Part shown: positions 32,034 through 40,135 of the stretch, piece by piece
Numbering within the stretch: position 1 is the first letter of the stretch
Layout: the number at the start of each line of letters is the position of its first letter
NCBI GenBank assembly: GCA_039818825.1
Contig: JBCBTD010000038.1
Location: 1 to 40,135 of the forward strand
DNA from: JBCBTD01 sp039818825
GTDB taxonomy: Bacteria > Pseudomonadota > Alphaproteobacteria > Geminicoccales > Geminicoccaceae
Direction: 5' to 3'
DNA length: 40,135 nucleotides
Translations under genes and position numbers: made by a program
Notes under the pieces: generated by a model
What the model was told of the DNA's origin: nothing
Database searches by the model: none
Seen by the model: only the letters and a program-made list of their open reading frames with translations

Positions 32034-34424
32034 TCAGATGTCGAGGTTCACCACCTGCAGGGCGTTGTCCTGGATGAACTCGCGGCGCGGCTCGACCACG
32101 TCGCCCATCAAGGTGGTGAAGATCTCGTCGGCTTCGTCGGCGTGCTCGATCCGCACTTGGATCAGCGAGCGGATGGTTGGATCGAGGGTCGTTTCCCAGA
32201 GCTGCTCGGGATTCATCTCGCCGAGGCCCTTGTAGCGCTGGATCCCGAGGCCGCGCCGGCCTTCCTCGGTCAGCGCGTCGATCAACGCGAGCGGTCCGGG
32301 CACTGCCAGACGGTGGTCCTTGCGGATCAGGGTCGCCGAGAGGTCCACCAGTTCCGGCGCTTCGAACAGCATCTGGCCGAGCCGGCGGCCTTCGCCGGAG
32401 CGAAACAGCGCCGTCTCGACGCGCCAGTCTTCGTGCCGCTCGATCCGCCGGCGGTGGAAGTGCAGGCTCGTGTCGCCGGCCGTCGCCGTCCACTCGCCCT
32501 TGCCGGCGGCGGTGAGGTGCGTCGCAGCCCGCTCGGCCAGCGCCGACAGGTCCGGAGCGACATCACCGAACGCACCGACCACGGCCAATGCGTCGATGAC
32601 CTCGACCGGGACGCGCTGGGCTAGCCCGCGAATGACGTCGCTAGCCCGTCGGGCAATGGCAACCACGGCCTCCAGACGCTCTTCGGGCAGGGGTGTACCG
32701 TCGAGTTCGAGGCTGGCATCGGTGAGCCCGCTCGAAAGCAGATGCGCTTCCAGGGCGGCGTCGTCCTTCAGATAGGTTTCGCGCTGGCCTCGCTTCACTT
32801 TGTAGAGCGGCGGTTGGGCGATGTAGAGAAAGCCGCCTTCGACCAGCTCCGGCATGTGCCGGTAGAGGAACGTCAACAGCAAGGTGCGGATATGCGAGCC
32901 GTCGACGTCGGCGTCCGTCATGACGACGACTTTGTGGTATCGCAGCTTGCCGATGTCGAACTCGTCGCCGATGCCGGTGCCGAGGGCGGTGATCAAGGTG
33001 CCGATCTCCTGGCTCGACAGCACCTTGTCGAGCCGTGCGCGCTCGACGTTGAGAATCTTACCGCGGAGCGGCAAAATCGCTTGGTAGGCCCGGTCGCGGC
33101 CCTGCTTGGCCGAGCCGCCGGCGCTGTCGCCCTCGACGATGAAGATCTCGGCCTTGGCAGCGTCCCGCTCCTGGCAGTCGGCGAGCTTGCCAGGCAGGTT
33201 GGCGATGTCCAAAGCACCTTTGCGCCGGGTCAGCTCACGCGCCTTTCGCGCGGCCTCGCGGGCGGTCGCCGCCTCGACGATCTTGGCGACCACCGTCTTG
33301 GCTGCCGCCGGGTTTTCCTCGAACCAACGGCTGAGCCCGTCGTTCAGTACGCCCGAGACCGCCGGCATGACCTCGGAGCTGACCAGCTTGTCCTTGGTTT
33401 GTGAGGAGAACTTGGGGTCCGGCATTTTGACCGAGAGCACGCAGGTCAGGCCCTCGCGCGCATCGTCGCCGACGAGGCCGACCTTCTGCGTCTTCTGATT
33501 GCCGCTGACCTGGACATAGGCGTTGACGGCACGGGTCAGCGCCGCCCGGAAGCCGGCGAGATGGGCGCCACCGTCACGCTGCGGAATGTTGTTGGTGAAG
33601 CACAGGCAGGTCTCGTGGTAGCCATCGTTCCACTGCATCGCGCAGTCGATGACGATGCCGTCGCGTTCGCCACGGACGACGATCGGCTTCGGGAACAGCG
33701 CTTGCTTCTTGCGATCCTGCCACTGCACGAAGGCTTCGACGCCGCCTTCGTAGTAGAGATGCTCGACCTTCGGTTCCTCGCCGCGTTCGTCGCGCAAGAT
33801 GATGCGCACGCCCGAGTTCAGGAAGGCCAGCTCACGCAGGCGATGCTCCAAGATCTGAAAGTTGAAACGCGTATCGCTGAAAATGGCGATCGACGGCATG
33901 AAGGTGATGCAAGTGCCGCGTCGGTCGGGCGCCGCTTCCAGACGCGCTAGTGGTGCCACTGCCTGACCGTCTTCGAATCGCATGTGATGGCGATGCTCTT
34001 CGCGCCAGATCTCCAAATCGATCCAGTCCGATAGACCGTTCACGACCGAGATGCCGACGCCGTGAAGGCCGCCGGAGACCTTGTAGGAGTTCTGATTGAA
34101 TTTACCGCCGGCATGAAGCTTGGTCATGATGACTTCGGCAGCCGAGACACCTTCGCCCTTGTGGATGTCGACCGGGATACCGCGGCCGTCGTCGGTGACG
34201 GCGACCGAGCCGTCCTTGTTGAGAACCACCTCGACCTCGCTGGCGTAGCCGGCCAGGGCCTCGTCGATGGCGTTGTCGACGACCTCGAACACCATGTGGT
34301 GCAGGCCGGATCCGTCGTCGGTGTCGCCGATGTACATGCCGGGCCGCCGCCGGACGGCCTCCAAACCCTCGAGGACTTGGATGGCCGAGCTGTCGTAGCT
34401 GGGCTCGGTCGTTTCAGCCGACAT
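32034..34424 (-). CDS. gyrB: DNA gyrase subunit B
   Basis: The 796-residue protein is a complete GyrB. GHKL ATPase motifs are present (VVDNAIDEALAGY, DDGRGIPVD, GGLHGVGISVVN). The transducer region follows, then the TOPRIM domain with EGDSAGGSAKQGRDR and DADVDGSHIRTL. The Gram-negative insertion lies before RYKGLGEMNPEQLWETT, and QVVNLDI ends the protein. It supplies ATP hydrolysis and the metal-binding part of the supercoiling enzyme with GyrA. The ATG at 34424 has AAGGTGG upstream and lies within the last codons of recF (11-base overlap). Gene order fits dnaA-dnaN-recF-gyrB. Confidence 0.98.
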   Translation of the reverse strand: MSAETTEPSYDSSAIQVLEGLEAVRRRPGMYIGDTDDGSGLHHMVFEVVDNAIDEALAGYASEVEVVLNKDGSVAVTDDGRGIPVDIHKGEGVSAAEVIMTKLHAGGKFNQNSYKVSGGLHGVGISVVNGLSDWIDLEIWREEHRHHMRFEDGQAVAPLARLEAAPDRRGTCITFMPSIAIFSDTRFNFQILEHRLRELAFLNSGVRIILRDERGEEPKVEHLYYEGGVEAFVQWQDRKKQALFPKPIVVRGERDGIVIDCAMQWNDGYHETCLCFTNNIPQRDGGAHLAGFRAALTRAVNAYVQVSGNQKTQKVGLVGDDAREGLTCVLSVKMPDPKFSSQTKDKLVSSEVMPAVSGVLNDGLSRWFEENPAAAKTVVAKIVEAATAREAARKARELTRRKGALDIANLPGKLADCQERDAAKAEIFIVEGDSAGGSAKQGRDRAYQAILPLRGKILNVERARLDKVLSSQEIGTLITALGTGIGDEFDIGKLRYHKVVVMTDADVDGSHIRTLLLTFLYRHMPELVEGGFLYIAQPPLYKVKRGQRETYLKDDAALEAHLLSSGLTDASLELDGTPLPEERLEAVVAIARRASDVIRGLAQRVPVEVIDALAVVGAFGDVAPDLSALAERAATHLTAAGKGEWTATAGDTSLHFHRRRIERHEDWRVETALFRSGEGRRLGQMLFEAPELVDLSATLIRKDHRLAVPGPLALIDALTEEGRRGLGIQRYKGLGEMNPEQLWETTLDPTIRSLIQVRIEHADEADEIFTTLMGDVVEPRREFIQDNALQVVNLDI

Positions 34425-35577
34425 CGGCAACCACCTTCGCTTGATCGATTCGGAAGAACTGTGCGGCGCCGCGAAGACCTTCGAAGCCGTCGGGCTCGGT
34501 CGCGGTGATCCAGGTTTGTGCCGGGAGGGCACGGAGCTCGCCCACCAGTTCGCCGCGGCGGCGCCGATCGAGGTGGGCGCCCGCCTCGTCCAAGAGCAGC
34601 AACGGCCACCGCCCCGTTCGGTCATGGACCAGCTGGGCCTCCGCGAGCACGAGGCCGACCAGCAACGCCTTCTGGCGCCCGGTGGAGAGGGCGGCGGCGT
34701 TCTGCTGCAGCTCGACGTCGACGATCGCCAGATCGCTACGGTGTGGTCCCTGGCGCGTGCCGCCGTTGGTCGCGTCGTCGGCGCGCCCGACGCCGAGTCG
34801 CTCGGCCAGCCAGTCTTCGACGTCGAGCGCCGTCGTCTCCTCGAGCTTGGTCTCGACGGCGCCAAGCACCGCGAGGCGGGCCGTCGGAAAGGGTGAGGCG
34901 CGACGTAGGAGACGCTGGTTCAGTTCGGCGATGACCTCCAGCCGGGCGGCGGCGATGGCGATGCCAGCTTCCGCTGCTTGGCGTTCGATCCCGGCGAGCC
35001 AAGTGTCGTCGCCTCGGCCTTCGCGGAGCAGCCGGGAGCGTTCCCGCAGCAACTGATCGTAGCGCGCCAATTGCCGTGCGTGGGCCGGGTCGCCGGCATG
35101 GACCAGGCGATCTAGGAGCCGCCGCCTGGAAGCGGTTCCTTCGACGAACAGCCGATCCATCGCCGGGGTCAGCCACACCGCGTTGCCGACGTCCCCGAGG
35201 GCGGCGGGGCCGCTCTTGGCAAAGCCATCGACGTGGACGATGCGCCTCTCGCCGCCCGCCTCGAGCGCGGTGCCGACCTCCAGGCTGCCCTCACCGGTCA
35301 GGACGGTGGCGTGGACGGCGAACGTGCCGCCGTCGCCGTGCCGTCCGAGGTCCTGCAGGGCAGCGCGCCTGATCCCCCGCCCCGGGGTCAACAACGAAAC
35401 GGCCTCGAGCAAGTTGGTCTTGCCGGCGCCGTTCGGCCCGGTCAGGACGCACGACTTCGGTTCGAGCGAAAGCCTCAGGTCTTGGTAGTTCCGGAAGCTC
35501 GTCAGCGCCAGGGTGACCACGGCCAGCCGATCGGCGACCGCCTGGACGGCGGACACCGGCTGCAGAGCCGGCGCCAT
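34414..35577 (-). CDS. recF: DNA replication and repair protein RecF
   Basis: The 387-residue SMC/ABC-like ATPase has Walker A at 47-54 (GPNGAGKT), signature LSTGRQKALLVGLVLAEA and Walker B PLLLLDEAGAHLD. RecF, with RecO and RecR, loads RecA at single-strand gaps. The ATG at 35577 overlaps the dnaN stop by one base (TGATG), so it is translationally coupled and needs no strong ribosome site. Its end overlaps the start of gyrB. Confidence 0.97.
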   Translation of the reverse strand: MAPALQPVSAVQAVADRLAVVTLALTSFRNYQDLRLSLEPKSCVLTGPNGAGKTNLLEAVSLLTPGRGIRRAALQDLGRHGDGGTFAVHATVLTGEGSLEVGTALEAGGERRIVHVDGFAKSGPAALGDVGNAVWLTPAMDRLFVEGTASRRRLLDRLVHAGDPAHARQLARYDQLLRERSRLLREGRGDDTWLAGIERQAAEAGIAIAAARLEVIAELNQRLLRRASPFPTARLAVLGAVETKLEETTALDVEDWLAERLGVGRADDATNGGTRQGPHRSDLAIVDVELQQNAAALSTGRQKALLVGLVLAEAQLVHDRTGRWPLLLLDEAGAHLDRRRRGELVGELRALPAQTWITATEPDGFEGLRGAAQFFRIDQAKVVADVG

Positions 35578-36692
35578 CAAACCCGCATCGGCATCAAGAC
35601 GTAGACGACGCCGCTGTCACCCGTGTCGCGTACGAGCGTCGGCGACGCCGGGTTGGCGATCTCCATCTCGATGTCGTCACCGGCGATCTGGCCCAGCATC
35701 TCCAGCACGTAGCGGGCGTTGAACCCGATCTCCAACGGACTGTCGGCATAGCCGACGTCGAGCTGATCCTCGCCACGTCCAGCCTCCGAACTCACCGCCG
35801 ACAACGTCATCCGGCCGGAGTCGAAGTGCAGTTTGATCGCCCGGGTCTTCTCCGTAGCGATGGTTGCTACCCGGTCCACCGCCTTGGCGAACGCCTGGGC
35901 ATCGACGACGGCTCGCTTGTCGTTGCTCTTTGGAATGACCCGCTCGTAGTCGGGAAACTGGCCATCGATCAGCCGCGACACGAGTTCGGCATCGCCGACT
36001 CGGACCTGGATCTTGCTGGTCGACAGGCTGACACTGACCTCCTCAGCGCCCTCGACCAGCTTCCTGATCTCGCCGACCGCCTTCCGCGGGACGATGATCG
36101 GCGGCATGCCGCCGGCACCGGCCGGCAGCGGCATCTCCGCTTTGGCCAAGCGATGGCCATCGGTCGCCACGGCGCGCAACACCGCATCGGCACCGCTCTC
36201 CAGCGTATGGAGGTGGAGGCCGTTCAGGTAGTAGCGCGCCTCTTCGGTCGACATGGCGAACCGCGTCCGGTCGATCAGCCGCACCAGCTCGGCGCCGGTC
36301 ATGCGGAAGCTGCGCTCGAACGCATCGTGGGTCATCGACGGAAAGTCGGAAGCCGGCAGCGTCGGCAGCTCGAACACGCTGCGCCCAGCGGTGACTTTGG
36401 CCTCCGCTCGCTCGACGTCTTGGGCGATCTGCACGGTGCTCGCTTCGGGAAGCTTGCGCACGACGTCGAAGAAGGTGTGGGCGGGCAGCGTCAGCGCGCC
36501 GGCTCTGAGAACGTCCGCACCCGCAGCCTCGTGCAGGGTCAGCTCCAGATCGGTCGCGACCAATCCGAGACGTCCTTCGCCGGCGTCGAGCCGGATGTTG
36601 GCCAAAATGGGGATCGTGGTCCGCCTCTCGACCACGTTCTGAGCGTGGTTGAGCAGCATGAGGAGAGTGGACCGTTCGATGGAAACTTGCAT
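35577..36692 (-). CDS. dnaN: DNA polymerase III beta subunit (sliding clamp)
   Basis: The 371-residue protein is the ring-forming processivity clamp. Three repeated clamp domains are recognisable: the N-terminus MQVSIERSTLLMLLNHAQNV and RRTTIPILANI, the central YYLNGLHLHT and ATDGHRLAKAE, and the C-terminal LMPMRV that forms part of the partner-binding groove. Length is normal. The ATG at 36692 matches the conserved family start; GAGGA lies 13 bases upstream. It follows dnaA by 110 bases. Confidence 0.97.
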   Translation of the reverse strand: MQVSIERSTLLMLLNHAQNVVERRTTIPILANIRLDAGEGRLGLVATDLELTLHEAAGADVLRAGALTLPAHTFFDVVRKLPEASTVQIAQDVERAEAKVTAGRSVFELPTLPASDFPSMTHDAFERSFRMTGAELVRLIDRTRFAMSTEEARYYLNGLHLHTLESGADAVLRAVATDGHRLAKAEMPLPAGAGGMPPIIVPRKAVGEIRKLVEGAEEVSVSLSTSKIQVRVGDAELVSRLIDGQFPDYERVIPKSNDKRAVVDAQAFAKAVDRVATIATEKTRAIKLHFDSGRMTLSAVSSEAGRGEDQLDVGYADSPLEIGFNARYVLEMLGQIAGDDIEMEIANPASPTLVRDTGDSGVVYVLMPMRV

Positions 36693-36802
36693 CGCCCGCG
36701 GATCGTCCTCGCAGTGGTAGGCCCCAGCCGACGGTGCCACGGCGTCGCCAGGGCGCGCGACCATAGCAGAGTTGTCAGGGAGCGCAGCGTTTTTTGGCGC
36801 CG

Positions 36803-38206
36803 TCAGCCTTGGAGGCGACGACGCAGGACGTCGACGTCCCGGGCGATGCTTTCGTCCTCGCCCATCAGCTCGTCGATCTTCCGCACCGCGTGCATCACGG
36901 TCGTGTGGTCGCGCCCGCCAAAGCGCCGGCCGATGTCCGGCAACGAGCGTGGTGTGAGCTGCTTGGCCAGATACATCGCGACCTGACGCGGCCGCGCAAC
37001 GACCCGCGATCGCCGCTTCGACTGCATGTCGGCGAGCTTCAGATTGTAGTGGGCGACCACCGTTTTCTGGATCTCCTCGATCGTGATCCGCTTCTCGTTG
37101 GCGCGGAGCACGTCACGAAGCACGTCGTGGGCGGTCTCCAAAGTCAACGGCCGGCCGAGCAAGGTGCTTTGATGGACGACTCGGTTCAGGGCGCCCTCCA
37201 GCTCGCGAACGTTGGAGGTGATGCGCTCCGCAAGGAACTCCAGCAGCGCGGCGGGGACCACGACGTTGGGCATCTTCTGCGCTTTGGCCTGGAGGATGCC
37301 GAGGCGCAGCTCGTAGGTCGTCGGATGGATGTCGGCCACGAGGCCCCAGCTCAGCCGTGACCGTACCCGCTCCTCCAAGTCCTCGAGATCGGACGGGCTG
37401 CGGTCAGCCGAAATCACGATCTGACTGCCGCGTTCGATCAGCTCGTTGAAGGTGTGGAAGAACTCTTCTTGCGTGTTGGTCTTGCCGCCGATGAATTGCA
37501 CGTCATCGACCATCAACAGATCGACCGAACGGAACAGTTCCTTGAAGTCCATCGTGGTATTCGATGTCAGCGCGCGGACGAACTGATACATGAATTTCTC
37601 GGCCGAAAGGTAGACCACGCGGCGGGTCGGGTCCTGCCGGCGGACCTCCCAGGCGATCGCGTGCATCAGGTGGGTCTTGCCGAGGCCGACGCCGCTGTGG
37701 AGGAAGAGAGGATTGAACGGTGGCTTCGCTGACGAAGCGACGCGCTTGGCAGCGGCAAAGGCGAAGTCGTTACTCTTCGCCACCACGAAGTTGTCGAAGG
37801 TGAAGCGGGGATCGATCGGTGCCGAGTAGTTCTCGATCGTCATCGTGTCGGCCGCACTCATGGCAGGAGCCGTCGTCCGCGGCGCCGGTTCCTCTTCGAC
37901 CACGGCGAGCACCGGGGCAGCGCACTGCGCTTTGACGGTTCCCCCACTCTTGACGTCGAGCGCAACCTTGCGGACTTGCGGGTTTATGCGGCTCCAAAGC
38001 GAACGAATGCGGTCAGCGTAGTGTGCGACGACCCAGTCGCGCAAGAACGGCGTGGGCGCGCCGATCACGACACGATCACCGTCGATCTCGGTCGCGTGGA
38101 GCGGCTTCAGCCACGTCGCGAACGCGGTGTCACCCACCTCGTCGCGAAGCAGCCCTTGAACGGCCGCCCACTGTTGATCGAGCTCTTCGGTTCGCATCAC
38201 GAGCAT
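36803..38206 (-). CDS. dnaA: Chromosomal replication initiator DnaA
   Basis: The 467-residue initiator has domain I (EELDQQWAAVQGLLRDEVG, AFATWLKPL) and a short linker. The AAA+ domain carries Walker A at 172-178 (GVGLGKT) and Walker B at about 230-237 (LLMVDDVQF). Domain IV has the DnaA-box-binding signature GGRDHTTVMHAVRKI. Three ATGs lie close together (38221, 38206, 38197); 38206 is chosen because GGGAGAG sits just upstream, but this is not certain. It heads the dnaA-dnaN-recF-gyrB run. The upstream gap shows no clear DnaA boxes. Confidence 0.97.
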   Translation of the reverse strand: MLVMRTEELDQQWAAVQGLLRDEVGDTAFATWLKPLHATEIDGDRVVIGAPTPFLRDWVVAHYADRIRSLWSRINPQVRKVALDVKSGGTVKAQCAAPVLAVVEEEPAPRTTAPAMSAADTMTIENYSAPIDPRFTFDNFVVAKSNDFAFAAAKRVASSAKPPFNPLFLHSGVGLGKTHLMHAIAWEVRRQDPTRRVVYLSAEKFMYQFVRALTSNTTMDFKELFRSVDLLMVDDVQFIGGKTNTQEEFFHTFNELIERGSQIVISADRSPSDLEDLEERVRSRLSWGLVADIHPTTYELRLGILQAKAQKMPNVVVPAALLEFLAERITSNVRELEGALNRVVHQSTLLGRPLTLETAHDVLRDVLRANEKRITIEEIQKTVVAHYNLKLADMQSKRRSRVVARPRQVAMYLAKQLTPRSLPDIGRRFGGRDHTTVMHAVRKIDELMGEDESIARDVDVLRRRLQG

Positions 38207-38693
38207 CGTCTCTCCCACCATCGTCTCGGCACCGTTGTCCGGCGCACCACAACTCTAGTCGTTGGGCTTTCGGGCCAACAACTAACGCACAGGTCGAAGG
38301 CACGTCATCTGCTGAATCTCGCGTCACGCCGGTCGCGTTCGGGAACCCAATGGCCACCCACGTGAACGAAACAAAACTAAGTGCTCAGTACAATGGCACT
38401 CAAACTCATGTAAACCGCCGCTTTTTCTCCGACACCCGGAGTAACCGTGGCCGTAGAGCACGTGTTCTTGGCCCGCTCCCGACCTTCAATCTGCTCTAAC
38501 GGCTCGCCCCCGCGGGCGCAAGTGGGCTGAACAGGGAACGCTCGTACTCGCTTTCAGGTTGAGTTTTTGGCTAAAATTGCAGGGGTCGCGAAGTCGCCGC
38601 GCGGCGGGCGACCCAAGCGCCAGCGACGCGCGCGGCCGCCGCCGGATCGATCGAGGTGTCGGGGAGGCCGAAACCGTGACGCGGCCGGGCGCC
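38207..38693. other. Region between rpsT and dnaA
   Basis: About 490 bases lie between rpsT and dnaA. The middle (about 38360-38430) is more AT-rich than the surroundings and probably holds the dnaA promoter, but I cannot fix a -10/-35 pair. No match to the DnaA box TTATNCACA and no AT-rich repeat array is visible, so I do not call an origin here. A hairpin near the rpsT end is listed separately. Confidence 0.5.
38583..38614 (-). terminator. Candidate terminator downstream of rpsT
   Basis: GGGTCGC at 38583-38589 pairs with GCGACCC at 38608-38614, with a further inner stem. On the minus strand the short T-stretch ATTTTAG follows about 7 bases later. The weak T-run makes this tentative. Confidence 0.3.
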
Positions 38694-38966
38694 TCAAGCG
38701 GCGCTGGCGAGCGCCTTCACGCGGCGAGACAGGCGCGAAATCTTCCGCGCCGCCGTGTTCCGGTGCAGCACGCCCTTGGTGACGCCGCGGGCGATTTCCG
38801 GTTGCGCGTCCTTGAACGCGCTGGCTGCGCCTTCGGCGTCACCGGACGCTATCGCCCGTTCGACCTTGCGCACGAACGTGCGGATCCTGCTGGTGCGGGC
38901 ACGGTTGACGGCGGTCCGCCGAGCGGTCTGGCGAACTCGTTTTTTGGCGGAAGGCGTGTTGGCCAT
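38694..38966 (-). CDS. rpsT: 30S ribosomal protein S20
   Basis: The 90-residue, Lys/Arg/Ala-rich protein begins MANTPSAKKRVRQTARRTAV and contains SRIRTFVRKVERAI and GVLHRNTAARKISRLSRRVK, all typical of S20. It binds 16S rRNA early in small-subunit assembly. The ATG at 38966 gives the usual size. Its place between the enoyl-CoA hydratase gene and dnaA is common in alphaproteobacteria. Confidence 0.97.
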   Translation of the reverse strand: MANTPSAKKRVRQTARRTAVNRARTSRIRTFVRKVERAIASGDAEGAASAFKDAQPEIARGVTKGVLHRNTAARKISRLSRRVKALASAA

Positions 38967-39034
38967 GGTTGCGCGATGTCCTGAAAGCGGGGGCGTGCGA
39001 AATACCGCGCACGCCCCCCCGCCGTCAACAAGCC

Positions 39035-39808
39035 TCAGCGATCTTGGAAGGTCGCGCTGCGCTTCTCCGCGAACGCGGTCATTCCTTCTCGGCGGTCCTC
39101 GGTGGCGAAGGTGGCGTAGAAGAGGTTGCGCTCGACCGCCAAGCCGCTCTCCAGCGACATCTCGAAGGCAGTGTTCACCGCGTGCTTCGCCATCGCCACG
39201 ATCGGCTTCGATTTGTCGGCGATGGTCTCCGCCAGCTTGAGCGCCTCGTCGAAGAGCTCTTCCAGCGGCACGATGCGCGCGACCAGGTTGGCCCGTTCCG
39301 CCGCCTCGGCGTCGAGCATGCCCCCCGTGAGGACCATCTCCATCGCCTTCGACTTGCCGATGGCCCGTGTGAGGCGCTGGGTCCCTCCGGCGCCTGGGAT
39401 CGTGCCGAGATTGATCTCCGGTTGGCCGAACTTGGCGTTGTCCGCGGCGATGACGATGTCGCACATCATCGCCAACTCGCAGCCGCCACCGAGCGCGTAG
39501 CCGGCAACCGCGGCGATCACCGGCTTCCGTGCCCGCGCGATCGACTGCCACGGGGCGATGAAGTCCTCCGTCGACGCGGTCACGAAGTCCTTGGTCGCCA
39601 TTTCCTTGATGTCGGCGCCGGCCGCGAACGCCTTGTCGGATCCGGTGATGATGATCGCGGCGACGTCGCCGTTCGCATCGTAGGTTTCCAGCGCCTCCGT
39701 GATCTCGGCAATGACGGTAGCGTTGAGCGCGTTCAGCGCCTTCGGCCGGTTGAGCCGAATCACGCCGACGGCACCGCGCGTTTCGACCAGGATCGTTTCG
39801 TACGGCAT
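39035..39808 (-). CDS. Enoyl-CoA hydratase (crotonase family)
   Basis: The 257-residue protein has the crotonase fold with both catalytic glutamates: Glu111 (GGGCELAM) and Glu131 (GQPEINLGTIPGAGGTQRL). The oxyanion-hole segment is AFAAGADIKEM. This pattern belongs to true enoyl-CoA hydratases, which add water to trans-2-enoyl-CoA in fatty-acid beta-oxidation. The ATG at 39808 has GGAGG 5 bases upstream, and a longer frame to 40087 would overlap mutM. It lies between mutM and rpsT on the same strand, a common alphaproteobacterial order. Confidence 0.95.
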   Translation of the reverse strand: MPYETILVETRGAVGVIRLNRPKALNALNATVIAEITEALETYDANGDVAAIIITGSDKAFAAGADIKEMATKDFVTASTEDFIAPWQSIARARKPVIAAVAGYALGGGCELAMMCDIVIAADNAKFGQPEINLGTIPGAGGTQRLTRAIGKSKAMEMVLTGGMLDAEAAERANLVARIVPLEELFDEALKLAETIADKSKPIVAMAKHAVNTAFEMSLESGLAVERNLFYATFATEDRREGMTAFAEKRSATFQDR

Positions 39809-39899
39809 GGAACCTCCGCGAACCACATGCCGGCAGCCCCGGCGCGCGGATAGAACCACGAATGCTGCACTGCCGTCCACCGCTGCGCCGCAACGTCGC

Positions 39900-40135
39900 T
39901 CAGCGCTGGCAGCCCGGGCAATAGTAGGTGGCGCGGCCACCCTGAACGATGCGCCGGATTTGGGCGCGACCGCAGGCGCAAGACTGGCCCGCCCGCTCGT
40001 AGACGCGGAACGCCCGTTGGAAGTTGCCGAGTTCGCCCGACGCCTGAACGTAGTCGCGGAGGCTCGAACCACCGGCGTGGATGGCATCCAACAGCACCTC
40101 GCGAATCGCTGCGGCCAGGCGCTCGGCCTCCGCCG
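39900..40135 (-). CDS. mutM: Formamidopyrimidine-DNA glycosylase (C-terminal part, cut by window edge)
   Basis: About 77 C-terminal residues are present. They include the helix-two-turn-helix region (VLLDAIHAGGSSLRDYV) and the zinc finger at the end (SCACGRAQIRRIVQGGRA, then TYYCPGCQR). MutM removes oxidised purines such as 8-oxoguanine and binds DNA through this finger. The first zinc pair is spaced Cys-x-Cys rather than the more common Cys-x2-Cys. The gene enters from the right edge, so the N-terminal catalytic proline cannot be checked. It ends 91 bases before the enoyl-CoA hydratase gene. Confidence 0.93.
   Translation of the reverse strand, partial: AEAERLAAAIREVLLDAIHAGGSSLRDYVQASGELGNFQRAFRVYERAGQSCACGRAQIRRIVQGGRATYYCPGCQR

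Noticed and set aside
38430..38450. Hairpin CTCCG/CGGAG beside a T5 run upstream of dnaA
   Set aside because: The T-run lies 5' of the hairpin on the plus strand, so neither strand gives a hairpin followed by T residues; it is not a standard terminator.
38207..38693. Replication origin next to dnaA
   Set aside because: No DnaA-box matches or AT-rich repeat array seen; gene order alone is not enough.

Overview
The window reads as chromosomal DNA of a high-GC alphaproteobacterium. The strongest evidence is the right-hand end, where mutM, an enoyl-CoA hydratase gene, rpsT, dnaA, dnaN, recF and gyrB lie on the minus strand in the order expected near an alphaproteobacterial dnaA locus. A UbiG-like methyltransferase, a TAT-exported molybdenum hydroxylase and ribose-type sugar importers also fit a Rhodospirillales-like, ubiquinone-using organism. 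I cannot name the genus. I see no tRNA, rRNA or CRISPR array.

Layout. (1) 1-1769, minus strand: the start of a molybdopterin hydroxylase subunit with its [2Fe-2S] partner, then a lone glycine-betaine-type periplasmic binding protein. (2) 2318-3037: a UbiG-like methyltransferase. (3) 3450-13122: a carbohydrate locus with two ribose-type ABC importers. One has a double-domain ATPase, the other a single-domain ATPase. Between them lie an RpiR/SIS regulator, a ribokinase-like kinase and a TIM-barrel isomerase. Overlapping GTGA/ATGA stop-start junctions tie several of these genes together. (4) 13218-13743: an IS256-type transposase remnant fused in frame to an XRE-type helix-turn-helix. (5) 14175-20641, minus strand: an envelope proteolysis block. 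A secreted trypsin-like PDZ protease, a response regulator and a histidine kinase form one unit. A DegP-like protease flanked by two related secreted proteins of an unrecognised family forms the next. (6) 21085-29369, plus strand: an operon-like run of a glycine-zipper lipoprotein, a WD40-like/caspase protein, a second caspase-like protein, an OmpA-domain protein and a third caspase-like protein. All carry export signals. (7) 29484-31920: a DsbA-family protein, a zinc alcohol dehydrogenase and a Crp/Fnr regulator. (8) 32034-40135: the dnaA-region housekeeping genes.

How they may work together. Blocks 5 and 6 are divergent and share a 443-base gap, so they may form one envelope system. A two-component system made in one unit with a serine protease could control both protease units. 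This is supported by a shared sequence element, CGCTTTACAA-N4-CGTC-N21/22-GTAAG, 74-83 bases upstream of the first start codon of each unit. Three exported proteins with intact His/Cys caspase dyads, made with an OmpA-type peptidoglycan-binding protein and a lipoprotein, suggest a periplasmic or surface caspase-like complex. This block is the best candidate here for an undescribed system. Its function, substrates and assembly are inference.
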